This document shows, in pieces, positions 1 to 6,200 of a stretch of 6,223 bases of DNA. The stretch lies in contig JAABRJ010000093.1 of assembly GCA_011390985.1 (NCBI GenBank), positions 1 to 6,223 of the forward strand, read 5' to 3'. The position numbers were made by a program, and so were the translations under genes. Each line of letters opens with the position of its first letter. Position 1 is the first letter of the stretch. Source of the stretch: Desulfobacteraceae bacterium. Lineage in GTDB: Bacteria > Desulfobacterota > Desulfobacteria > Desulfobacterales > JAABRJ01. A model generated the notes under the pieces. It was given only the letters and a program-made list of their open reading frames with translations, ran no database searches and was not told the origin of the DNA.

Positions 1-379
1 GGTCCCGCGACTGGTTGGCGTCGTTCTCGGCGACCGCGGCCTTGTAGGCATGGGCACGGTTCAGGAGCCCTTTGGCGGCAACGCAGGTCAGGATCCAGGT
101 GAGCTCCATCACTTCGGGAATGTCGGACTGGCGATAGAAAATGGAGGTGTCGGTATCAAGACCGAGCGCAAGCCAGGCCGCCGCCACTTCCATGGTGCTG
201 TGCTTGAGGCGTTCGGGGTCCTGGCACTTGACCAGGGCGTGGTAGTCGGCCAGAAAATAAAAGGATTGACTGCCAGGGTCCCGACTGGCCTCAATGGCCG
301 GCCGGATGGCGCCGACGTAGTTGCCTAAATGTGGGCTGCCGGTGGTGGTGATGCCGGTTAAGACGACTTGCTGGTTCAT
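1..379 (-). CDS. trpS: Tryptophanyl-tRNA synthetase (TrpRS), N-terminal 126 residues, cut by window edge
   Basis: This cytoplasmic class I aminoacyl-tRNA synthetase activates tryptophan with ATP and loads it onto tRNA-Trp. The visible part is the start of the Rossmann catalytic domain. The HIGH-type signature is PHLGN at residues 16-20, inside the TrpRS-typical block TTTGSPHLGNYVGAI. LADYHALV at 43-50 and the QSDIPE segment at 84-89 are also characteristic. A further block, GLLNRAHAYKAA (104-115), fits the subfamily that begins TGITTTG rather than the SGIQPSG form. The KMSKS loop and anticodon-binding part lie beyond base 1. The start is the ATG at 379-377, preceded by AGGA (390-387) with a 7-base spacer; this AGGA overlaps the TAG stop of the upstream fusion gene. 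That spacing implies one operon with translational coupling. The reading frame is open to the window edge with no sign of damage. The family assignment is firm; length and C-terminal integrity cannot be judged. Confidence 0.95.
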   Translation of the reverse strand, partial: MNQQVVLTGITTTGSPHLGNYVGAIRPAIEASRDPGSQSFYFLADYHALVKCQDPERLKHSTMEVAAAWLALGLDTDTSIFYRQSDIPEVMELTWILTCVAAKGLLNRAHAYKAAVAENDANQSRD

Positions 380-388
380 TGCTGATTC

Positions 389-3160
389 CTAAGGTTCAGG
401 TTCACGGGGCGCGCTGCCGCCTTCGGGCCCAGCGGCTGGGGGTTGGGCTGTAAGCTCGGCCGAGAGCGGTTTTTCCGCAGGCGCGCGGCGGCGGCCTACA
501 AAGGTGCGCGCAAACGCCAGCTCCTCCTCCAGGGACTGCAGCCGGCCGTCCAGCCGGGCCTCCAGCACGGCCTGGAGCGTATCCCGGTAAATCGGTCCGG
601 GTGCGACGCCCATTTCCTTGAGGTCTTGGCCGGACATTTCGACGGCAGTGTTCCGGAGTTGGGTGAAAAAAAGCGAGATGGCCCGTTTCACCTGCTCCGA
701 ACGCGTGACGGCCATCAGGTAGAGCAGTGGTTCGGTTTTGAAACCCGACAGGCGGCTGAAAACCTTACTGTTTTTCAGGGGGAATTTGCGTTCCAGCCAA
801 TAGAGGCAACGGTCGGCCTCAAACCGTTCTTGGGTGAAAATTTTCTGGTAGCGGGGTGCCAGCTCCAAGCGGGAGCAGATTTCAACCGTCGTGCCAGCGT
901 CGCAGCTGCGGGTCAGCACCAGAAAATAAACGGCCCACTTCATATAGGATTCCCCCAGGAAAAGCAAATCATACCACGACAGCACCCCGGTAACGGCGCT
1001 CAGATCGGTGACGAGCTCCTTGCTGAGCTGGATGGAGGGGTGAATCACTTTCAGGAGGTCGAAGTCGTTGAGCCGCACGATGGCCGGCGCGGGGGTTTCT
1101 TCCTCCAGGATCTGGCGCAGCTCCGCGAAGACCCGCCGGCCGCTGAGGCGGCTGAAAAAATCCATTTTGACGGCGTTTTGAATCAGCCCCGCGGTCAGTT
1201 TCCCGATGGAAAACCCAAAACGCTGCTCGAAGCGTATCGCCCTGAAAACACGGGTCGGGTCTTCAACGAAACTGAGGTTGTGCAGCACCCGGATGACCTT
1301 GTCCTTGAGGTCGCGCTGGGCTGCAAAAAAATCGATCAGGGTTCCGAATCTCCCGGGATCCAGGCGGATCGCGAGGGTGTTGACCGTAAAATCCCGCCGG
1401 AACAGGTCCAGTTTGATGGAACTCATTTCCACCGTCGGCAGGGCGGCCGGGAACTGGTAATACTCCATGCGGGCCGATGCCACGTCGATTTTGAAGCCTT
1501 CCGCAAGGGTCAGCACGGCAGTGCCAAACTTGGCGTGCGTGTGCACCCGCGCACCCATCATTTTGCCATATTTGCGGGCAAATGCGATGCCGTCGCCCTC
1601 GATCACGATGTCAATGTCGTCATTGGGGCGGTAAAGGAAAAGGTCCCGCACGAACCCCCCCACCACGTAGGCCTGAAAGCCCAGCTCGTGCGCCACCTGC
1701 CCGATGGTCCGGAGGCAGTCGAAAAGCTGCGCTGAAAGGCGTTCGCGCATGAACTTGAGCACCGGGCGCGCGCGCGCATAGCTCGGGTCCGGTCGCAGGT
1801 CACCCTCGCGCTTCGCCCCCCGTTCGGATTGGTGCACCAGAATGTTGAGCAGATCCGTGCGGGTCACCACGCCGACAATCGCCTCGCCCTCGATCACCGG
1901 CAGGATGCGCTGTTTGTTTTCGATGATCTTGTCCTGGATTTCCGTCAGATCGGCATCCGGCCCGACCGTGGCCATGTCGGTGCTCATGTACTCGTGCACC
2001 GCGACGTTCTCCAACTGGTGGTAGAGGGCCTTCTCGATAATCTGGCGGGTGATGAAGCCCACCGGATCTTTTTGGCCGTTTTGCTGCCGGGTGACCACCA
2101 GGGCATTGACATTGTAACGGGTCAGGAGCTGGCCGGCCTCGCGGCAGGACGCGCTGAAATCCAGGGTTATGGCCGGGGCCGACATCAAATCCCGTGCCCG
2201 TCGCCGGAAGGCCACGTGGCGGAACAAAACCTCCAACAGCAGGTGTTCGGCTTGCACGAGGGTTTTACCGCGGATGGTGGCGGCGGCCGCATAGGCGTGC
2301 CCCCCGCCGCCGAGACCCGCCAGAATCTCCCCCACATTGACCTCGGGAACCCGGCTGCGGGCCACGATATAGATTTTTTTGCCCATCCGGGCGACGGCAA
2401 AAATGGCGTTGAACTTTTCCATTTTCAGCATTTTATGGACCAGGACCGCGAATTCGGGAATGTAATCGTCCGTCGAGACGGTGGTCAACGTCAGTTCGAT
2501 GCCGTTGATGCTGTAGGGCACAGCAGCCTGGATCATGTCGTTGAGAAGCGCGACCTGCGTCGGACTGATCTCGCGGTCGATCAGGCCGGCGACCACATTC
2601 AGGTTGGCCCCCTGGTTCAGCAGAAAGGCGGCTGCCTGAAAATCGTCTGCGGTGGTGGAGGGGAAGGTGAAGGAGCCGGTATCCTCATAGATGCCGAGGC
2701 ACAGGATGGTGGCCTCATCCGGGGTGATTTCAATCTTCCGCTCCTGCAGGATCTTGGTCAGCAGGGTCACGTTGGCTCCGGTCAGTTGATGGACCTCGTG
2801 ATGACCGCGAATGTCGTTGGCCATGGGGGGGTGGTGGTCATACACGTGGATTTCGATGTCCGGCTGGTCGAGCAGTTCGGCGAATTTGCCGATTCGGTTG
2901 GGCTGGCGGGTATCCACCAGGACCAGGCGTTTTATGCGGCTGAAATCGATGTCCTTGATGTCGGCCATGTTGAGAAGATAAACCATCGAATTAATGAAAA
3001 AATTACGCAGGTTTTTCTCCTGCGAGCCGGGAAAGGCCACGAGTGCATCGGGATAGAGTTTCTGAGCCGCCAGCAGGGACGCCAAGGCATCGAAGTCGGC
3101 GTTGATGTGGGTAGTGATGACGGTCGGTTTGTCGCTCGCGTCTGGCATTTGAGGAATCAT
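389..3160 (-). CDS. DHH/DHHA1 phosphoesterase - CBS pair - class II tRNA nucleotidyltransferase (CCA/A-adding or poly(A) polymerase) fusion
   Basis: This 923-residue cytoplasmic protein has three modules. Residues about 13-315 are a DHH-DHHA1 phosphoesterase of the RecJ/NrnA superfamily: metal-ligand motifs NADFDA (20-25), D83, the DHH triad 108-110 and D160, then GGGGH (284-288) in DHHA1. Two CBS domains follow (about 323-380 and 388-442); such pairs usually bind adenine nucleotides. A linker (443-465) leads to a class II nucleotidyltransferase: GGFVRD (501-506), catalytic D515 and D517, RRD (588-590) and nucleotide-selecting EDPTR (633-637), then neck/RNA-binding helices. MGVAPGP (850-856) and LDGR (870-873) belong to the usual C-terminal domain. 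The last ~33 residues are Pro/Ala/Glu-rich and probably disordered. A plain CCA enzyme is about 400 residues, so the N-terminal half is an addition. Relatives include CCA-, A-adding and poly(A)-adding enzymes, so specificity is undecided. No in-frame ATG/GTG/TTG lies between the ATG at 3160 and a stop at 3199-3197, and no Shine-Dalgarno precedes it. It heads an operon with trpS. Confidence 0.96.
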   Translation of the reverse strand: MIPQMPDASDKPTVITTHINADFDALASLLAAQKLYPDALVAFPGSQEKNLRNFFINSMVYLLNMADIKDIDFSRIKRLVLVDTRQPNRIGKFAELLDQPDIEIHVYDHHPPMANDIRGHHEVHQLTGANVTLLTKILQERKIEITPDEATILCLGIYEDTGSFTFPSTTADDFQAAAFLLNQGANLNVVAGLIDREISPTQVALLNDMIQAAVPYSINGIELTLTTVSTDDYIPEFAVLVHKMLKMEKFNAIFAVARMGKKIYIVARSRVPEVNVGEILAGLGGGGHAYAAAATIRGKTLVQAEHLLLEVLFRHVAFRRRARDLMSAPAITLDFSASCREAGQLLTRYNVNALVVTRQQNGQKDPVGFITRQIIEKALYHQLENVAVHEYMSTDMATVGPDADLTEIQDKIIENKQRILPVIEGEAIVGVVTRTDLLNILVHQSERGAKREGDLRPDPSYARARPVLKFMRERLSAQLFDCLRTIGQVAHELGFQAYVVGGFVRDLFLYRPNDDIDIVIEGDGIAFARKYGKMMGARVHTHAKFGTAVLTLAEGFKIDVASARMEYYQFPAALPTVEMSSIKLDLFRRDFTVNTLAIRLDPGRFGTLIDFFAAQRDLKDKVIRVLHNLSFVEDPTRVFRAIRFEQRFGFSIGKLTAGLIQNAVKMDFFSRLSGRRVFAELRQILEEETPAPAIVRLNDFDLLKVIHPSIQLSKELVTDLSAVTGVLSWYDLLFLGESYMKWAVYFLVLTRSCDAGTTVEICSRLELAPRYQKIFTQERFEADRCLYWLERKFPLKNSKVFSRLSGFKTEPLLYLMAVTRSEQVKRAISLFFTQLRNTAVEMSGQDLKEMGVAPGPIYRDTLQAVLEARLDGRLQSLEEELAFARTFVGRRRAPAEKPLSAELTAQPPAAGPEGGSAPREPEP

Positions 3161-3226
3161 GAGATGAGGCGATGGTGGGGTAAAAAAACCATGAGTTTAA
3201 AGGGTTACCTTTTTCAAAACCACAAA

Positions 3227-3256
3227 ATCATAGACACAGTTCGCCGGGTTAATCAA
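3227..3256 (-). promoter_or_regulatory. Probable sigma-70-type promoter for the fusion gene-trpS operon
   Basis: Read on the minus strand, TTGATT (3256-3251) lies 18 bases upstream of TATGAT (3232-3227). These match the -35 and -10 consensus at 4 of 6 and 5 of 6 positions. Transcription would begin near 3220, giving a leader of about 60 bases before the ATG at 3160. The position, orientation and spacing all fit. This is a prediction from sequence alone, and a single match of this quality can occur by chance. Confidence 0.55.
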
Positions 3257-3280
3257 GGTTGCAGTTAGGCCGCGGGTCAA

Positions 3281-3314
3281 CGGGCAGAGGCCGTTTCAGC
3301 GTTAAAGCTGCCCG
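3281..3314. repeat. Inverted repeat CGGGCAG / CTGCCCG
   Basis: A perfect 7-bp inverted repeat has arms at 3281-3287 and 3308-3314 and a 20-base centre. The centre holds part of an alternative small stem, CAGC-GTTAAA-GCTG (3297-3310). The repeat lies between the two divergent genes, upstream of the minus-strand promoter. It has no T-tract, so it is not an intrinsic terminator. It could be a regulator-binding site or an RNA hairpin in a pilC leader; neither can be shown from sequence. Confidence 0.35.
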
Positions 3315-3433
3315 GTGCTCGCTCCGATAACCCTATTACCCCATTTTCCCTCCGGGACCGGTGCACCCGCAGACCTGCGCTGCAACGGCATGTCCGGCGC
3401 CGGGGGCAAGACCACGTCGGCCGCAGCCACAGT

Positions 3434-3457
3434 GAAATTTCTCCAATTTCAGGGAGG
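3434..3457 (+). promoter_or_regulatory. pilC ribosome binding site with adjacent hairpin
   Basis: AGGGAGG (3451-3457) is a strong Shine-Dalgarno sequence 6 bases before the ATG at 3464, which selects this ATG over the TTG at 3458 that directly abuts the site. Directly upstream, GAAATT (3434-3439) and AATTTC (3445-3450) can form a 6-bp A/T-rich stem with a TCTCC loop. The CTCC of that loop (3441-3444) is also complementary to GGAG of the Shine-Dalgarno (3453-3456). Whether this affects translation is speculative. Confidence 0.6.
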
Positions 3458-3463
3458 TTGAAT

Positions 3464-4672
3464 ATGTCGGTTTTTATTTGGGAAGGAAAAAACAGAAGAA
3501 ACGAACTCCAAAAGGGGGAAATGGAGGCCCCGAACCTGGATGCCGTCAGGAACAACCTCGGCCGCCTGCGCATAACCCCGTCGAAAATCAAACCTAAACC
3601 CAAGGACCTGTTTGCAAACCTCTCTTTTCTTCAGCCGTCGGTCAAAGAAAAGGATGTGATCCTTTTTGCGCGGCAATTCTCCACTATGATCGATGCCGGC
3701 CTGCCCATCGTGCAGTGTCTTGAAATTCTCTACGCCCAGCAGGATAACAAATCCTTCAAAAGGATTCTGAAGGAAATCAAGGAAGCGGTGGAAAGCGGGT
3801 CGACCCTGGCCGAAGCCCTCAAGAAATATCCCAAGGAGTTTGACGATCTTTTCGTCAACATGATCGCGGCGGGTGAGGCCGGCGGCATCCTGGATACCAT
3901 CCTGAGGCGGCTTGCCGGATACATGGAAAAGGCGTCCAAGTTGAAAAAACAGGTGAAGGGCGCCATGACCTACCCGGCCATCACGCTGGTGATTGCGGTG
4001 ATCGTGGTGGCGGTTATTCTGGTTTTTGTAATTCCCGTGTTTCAGCAGATGTTTGCGGATTTTGGCAGCGAACTGCCGGTCTTCACCCAGATGGTCGTGG
4101 GCGCGAGTAATTTCGTCAAGAGTAAAATTCTCTACATCATCATTTCACTGGGGCTGCTGGGTTTCGCTTTTCGAAAATTTTACAGGACCAACAAAGGCCG
4201 TCAGCTGGTGGACAACCTGGCCCTCAAGGCGCCGGTCTTTGGCATTCTGATCCGCAAGGTGGCCGTGGCCAAATTCAGCCGCACGATGGGCACCATGCTC
4301 ACCAGCGGCGTGGCGATCCTGGAGGCCCTGGACATCGTGGCGCGCACGGCCGGCAACAAAACCATAGAGAGCGCGGTCTACAACGTCCGTTCGGGCATTT
4401 CCGAGGGGCGCACCATGGCGGACCCTTTGGCCGAAAGCGGGGTGTTCCCCTCGATGGTCTGTCAGATGATCGCGGTCGGGGAATCCACCGGGGCCCTGGA
4501 TGCCATGCTTGAAAAAATTGCCGATTTCTACGACGATGAGGTCGATCAGGCGGTCGAGAACCTGACCTCGATGATCGAGCCTTTTATGCTGCTCTTCCTG
4601 GGGGTGACCATCGGTGGGTTGGTCATCGCCATGTACCTGCCGATCTTTAAAATGGCCGGCGCCATCAGTTGA
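3464..4672 (+). CDS. pilC: Type IV pilus inner-membrane platform protein PilC (type II secretion F family)
   Basis: PilC is the polytopic inner-membrane platform of the type IV pilus machine. It couples the PilB/PilT ATPases in the cytoplasm to pilin insertion or removal at the fibre base. The 402-residue product has the family's usual length and layout. A short N-terminal segment opens with the typical pattern MSVFIWEGKN. The first T2SSF domain (about 67-190) contains FARQFSTMIDAGLPI (68-82) and ends in a strong membrane helix (about 172-191). A second helix lies at about 222-236. The second T2SSF domain (about 270-393) repeats the pattern as FSRTMGTMLTSGVAILEAL (271-289), and a C-terminal helix lies at about 373-392. 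The VGES (338-341) and AGEAG (136-140) motifs of the two repeats correspond. I chose the ATG at 3464 because AGGGAGG lies 6 bases upstream. pilB and pilT are not in the window; a PilS-like kinase follows after 15 bp. A general secretion GspF is the alternative, but the kinase neighbour and N-terminus favour PilC. Confidence 0.95.
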   Translation: MSVFIWEGKNRRNELQKGEMEAPNLDAVRNNLGRLRITPSKIKPKPKDLFANLSFLQPSVKEKDVILFARQFSTMIDAGLPIVQCLEILYAQQDNKSFKRILKEIKEAVESGSTLAEALKKYPKEFDDLFVNMIAAGEAGGILDTILRRLAGYMEKASKLKKQVKGAMTYPAITLVIAVIVVAVILVFVIPVFQQMFADFGSELPVFTQMVVGASNFVKSKILYIIISLGLLGFAFRKFYRTNKGRQLVDNLALKAPVFGILIRKVAVAKFSRTMGTMLTSGVAILEALDIVARTAGNKTIESAVYNVRSGISEGRTMADPLAESGVFPSMVCQMIAVGESTGALDAMLEKIADFYDDEVDQAVENLTSMIEPFMLLFLGVTIGGLVIAMYLPIFKMAGAIS

Positions 4673-4677
4673 GGGAG
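4671..4677 (+). promoter_or_regulatory. Ribosome binding site of the histidine kinase gene, overlapping the pilC stop
   Basis: GAGGGAG overlaps the pilC TGA (4670-4672) and lies 10 bases before the GTG at 4688. This supports the GTG as the start and suggests translational coupling with pilC. A second in-frame GTG at 4715 has AGGAG only 3 bases upstream, which is too close for typical use, although GGTGA (4703-4707) gives a more normal spacing. Confidence 0.6.
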
Positions 4678-4687
4678 CGTTTCGATC

Positions 4688-6031
4688 GTGCGCCTTCTAC
4701 CGGGTGAGGAGACCGTGCCGGATGGCGATGGGGCCGACCAGGATACGGGGTTTCGAACCTACCATCGTCTCAAATGGCTGATGCTGTGCCGTTTGGTCTT
4801 TTCGATCCTGCTGCTGGGGTCCACCGTTCTTTTCCAGCTCGGCGAAGGGTCTTCTTTTTTGGCGCGACCCTTGGTCGCTCTCTACGGCCTGACAGCCGGA
4901 ATTTTTCTGCTTACATTTTTTTACGGGATTTTGCTCCAGCGGGTCAGGCGAAAAATTCTTCTGGCCTACGGGCAGCTCATCGCCGACACCCTCATTGTCA
5001 CCCTGATTATCTTTCTGACGGGCAGTTTCTCCAGTCTTTTCCCGTTTCTCTACATGGTGGTGATCATTTACTCCAGCATGCTGCTTTACTGGCAGGGCTG
5101 CCTGGTCGTGGCGACCTGCTGTGCCGTGGGGTATACGCTGCTGGTGGGGCTGGACTTTTTCGCTTTCCTGACGTCATTCGGTATAAGCGCCAATCCGTCG
5201 ATCGCCAGCTACGGAGGCGGGTATGTCCTCTACAAGCTGGTGATCACCGTGTCGGCTTTTTATGCCGTGGCGGTTCTGAGTTGCATGCTTTCGGAGCAGG
5301 TCCGCAAAAGCCGCGATGAGCTGCAGGCCATGGCGGACCACGTCAAGCGGGTCGAGCGCGTCGCGGCCATCGGTGAAATGGCTGCCGGACTGGCCCACGA
5401 AATCAAAAATCCGCTTGCGGCCCTGACCGGATCGATCCAGCTGCTGCGCGAGGACCTGAACCTTGCACCCGACCATCAGCGTCTGATGGCCATCATCCTG
5501 CGAGAGGCGGACCGGCTGAGTTCGCTGGTGACCAACTTTCTCTTGTTTGCGCGCCCCCCGGCGGCCAACGCCAAACCGATCGAGCTGGGGCCGGCGCTTC
5601 TTGCAGCCGTTGAGCTTTTTGAAAAAGACCGCAGTTTCAGCGACCGGATCGCCATCAGTAAAGACGTCTGCCAGGGGGTCTGGGTTGAAATGGATCCCAT
5701 GCATCTGCAGCAGGTCTGCTGGAATCTGCTGCTCAATGCCGCCGAAGCCATCGGCGGGGCCGGCCACGTGCATGTAGCGGTCGCCGCCGTCGGCAAACGC
5801 TACGCCTGTCTGCGGATTTCCGATGACGGCTGTGGTATGACGGCGGCCACGATCAAATCGATTTTCGATCCGTTTTTTACCACGAAACCCAGCGGCACCG
5901 GGCTGGGCCTTTCAATCGTGCAGCGTATTCTGGAGCCGTATCGAACCCGCCTGGACATCGAAAGCAAACCCAACTGCGGCAGCACCTTTTGCATGACCTT
6001 CAATCGAATTGCCCCGCCAACTTGTTCTTGA
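4688..6031 (+). CDS. pilS: Membrane sensor histidine kinase, PilS-like, lacking a PAS domain
   Basis: This two-component sensor kinase autophosphorylates on histidine and passes the phosphate to a response regulator. Beside pilC it most likely acts as PilS, which with PilR controls pilin transcription in other bacteria. The 447-residue product has about six hydrophobic helices (roughly 32-50, 60-82, 97-112, 115-134, 138-160, 180-201) and almost no extracytoplasmic domain, as in PilS. A short charged helix (202-225) leads straight into the HisKA domain, with phospho-acceptor H237 in GLAHEIKNPL (234-243). The ATPase domain shows the N box NLLLNAAEA (346-354), G1 DDGCGM (379-384), F box FDPFFTTK (393-400) and G2 GTGLGLSI (403-410). 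All catalytic motifs are intact. There is no room for the PAS domain that PilS proteins commonly carry between membrane part and HisKA. The start is GTG at 4688; GTG at 4715 is possible. The kinase call is firm; the PilS role rests on context. Confidence 0.93.
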   Translation: MRLLPGEETVPDGDGADQDTGFRTYHRLKWLMLCRLVFSILLLGSTVLFQLGEGSSFLARPLVALYGLTAGIFLLTFFYGILLQRVRRKILLAYGQLIADTLIVTLIIFLTGSFSSLFPFLYMVVIIYSSMLLYWQGCLVVATCCAVGYTLLVGLDFFAFLTSFGISANPSIASYGGGYVLYKLVITVSAFYAVAVLSCMLSEQVRKSRDELQAMADHVKRVERVAAIGEMAAGLAHEIKNPLAALTGSIQLLREDLNLAPDHQRLMAIILREADRLSSLVTNFLLFARPPAANAKPIELGPALLAAVELFEKDRSFSDRIAISKDVCQGVWVEMDPMHLQQVCWNLLLNAAEAIGGAGHVHVAVAAVGKRYACLRISDDGCGMTAATIKSIFDPFFTTKPSGTGLGLSIVQRILEPYRTRLDIESKPNCGSTFCMTFNRIAPPTCS

Positions 6032-6046
6032 CACCCCTGCTCAAAT

Positions 6047-6070
6047 AGGTTAGCAAATTCTGCTTAACCT
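6047..6070 (+). repeat. Hairpin downstream of the kinase gene
   Basis: AGGTTAGCA (6047-6055) pairs with TGCTTAACCT (6061-6070) through 9 base pairs with one bulged T (6064), closing a 5-base AATTC loop. It begins 15 bases after the stop codon and has no following T-tract. It may protect the transcript's 3' end or act with the terminator hairpin that comes 12 bases later. Confidence 0.4.
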
Positions 6071-6081
6071 TCACCCCGCAA

Positions 6082-6117
6082 CCGGCAGAGGTTTCTCTCT
6101 CCGGCTCTTTTGTTTTT
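6082..6117 (+). terminator. Probable Rho-independent terminator after the pilC-kinase unit
   Basis: CCGGCAGAG (6082-6090) pairs with CTCTCCGG (6097-6104) through 8 base pairs with one bulged C (6086) and a 6-base loop. It is followed by a T-rich run, TCTTTTGTTTTT (6106-6117). The interrupted T-tract and bulged stem suggest a moderate terminator that may allow read-through to a following gene at 6201. It lies 50 bases past the kinase stop codon, where a terminator would be expected. Confidence 0.6.
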
Positions 6118-6200
6118 GGACGTCTTGAGCAGATCCGGGGTGCGCCAAGCGTCGTCACCCGTCTGCCAACATCGGTTCAGACCGAGACCTGGGAAGATCA

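Larger units (their letters stand above)
3161..3463. other. Intergenic region between divergent units
   Basis: This ~300 bp stretch separates the divergent DHH/CBS/nucleotidyltransferase and pilC genes. It contains the minus-strand promoter (3227-3256), an approximately 60-base leader for the fusion gene, a 7-bp inverted repeat (3281-3314), a 10-bp perfect palindrome CCGGCGCCGG (3394-3403), and a small hairpin just before the pilC ribosome binding site. No convincing protein gene or RNA gene lies here. A minus-strand open frame that crosses it (3603-3277) overlaps the start of pilC, and nothing in it resembles a known protein. A convincing plus-strand promoter for pilC was not found; only weak matches exist. 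Confidence 0.7.

Noticed and set aside
443..1735. Long plus-strand open frame (430 codons) opposite the fusion gene
   Set aside because: It is a shadow of GC-rich codon use on the minus strand; no family motif is visible and the opposite strand has an unambiguous multi-domain protein with intact motifs.
1766..1777. Alternating GC run of 12 bases, possible Z-DNA
   Set aside because: It is explained by the codons of an Ala-Arg-Ala-Arg stretch in the linker of the fusion protein in GC-rich DNA.
1829..3268. Long plus-strand open frame (479 codons) opposite the DHH and CBS part
   Set aside because: Its composition, rich in Gly, Asp, His and Val, mirrors the antisense codons; no recognisable domain and no good ribosome binding site.
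3302..3331. TTAAAG-N18-GATAAC as a pilC promoter
   Set aside because: Only 3 of 6 and 4 of 6 matches to consensus in a region where such matches are common; too weak to annotate.
3458..3463. TTG at 3458 as the pilC start
   Set aside because: It directly abuts the AGGGAGG Shine-Dalgarno, leaving no spacer; the ATG at 3464 has proper spacing and gives the family-typical N-terminus.
3277..3603. Minus-strand open frame of 108 codons spanning the intergenic region and the pilC start
   Set aside because: It overlaps the pilC Shine-Dalgarno and N-terminus on the other strand and resembles no known protein.
5174..5773. Minus-strand open frame of 199 codons opposite the kinase
   Set aside because: It is antisense to the conserved kinase motifs and carries no recognisable features of its own.
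6115..6135. Sigma-54 promoter-like TTGGACGTCTTGAGC before the gene at 6201
   Set aside because: The GG and GC elements are 9 bases apart rather than the required 10, and the flanking consensus is poor.
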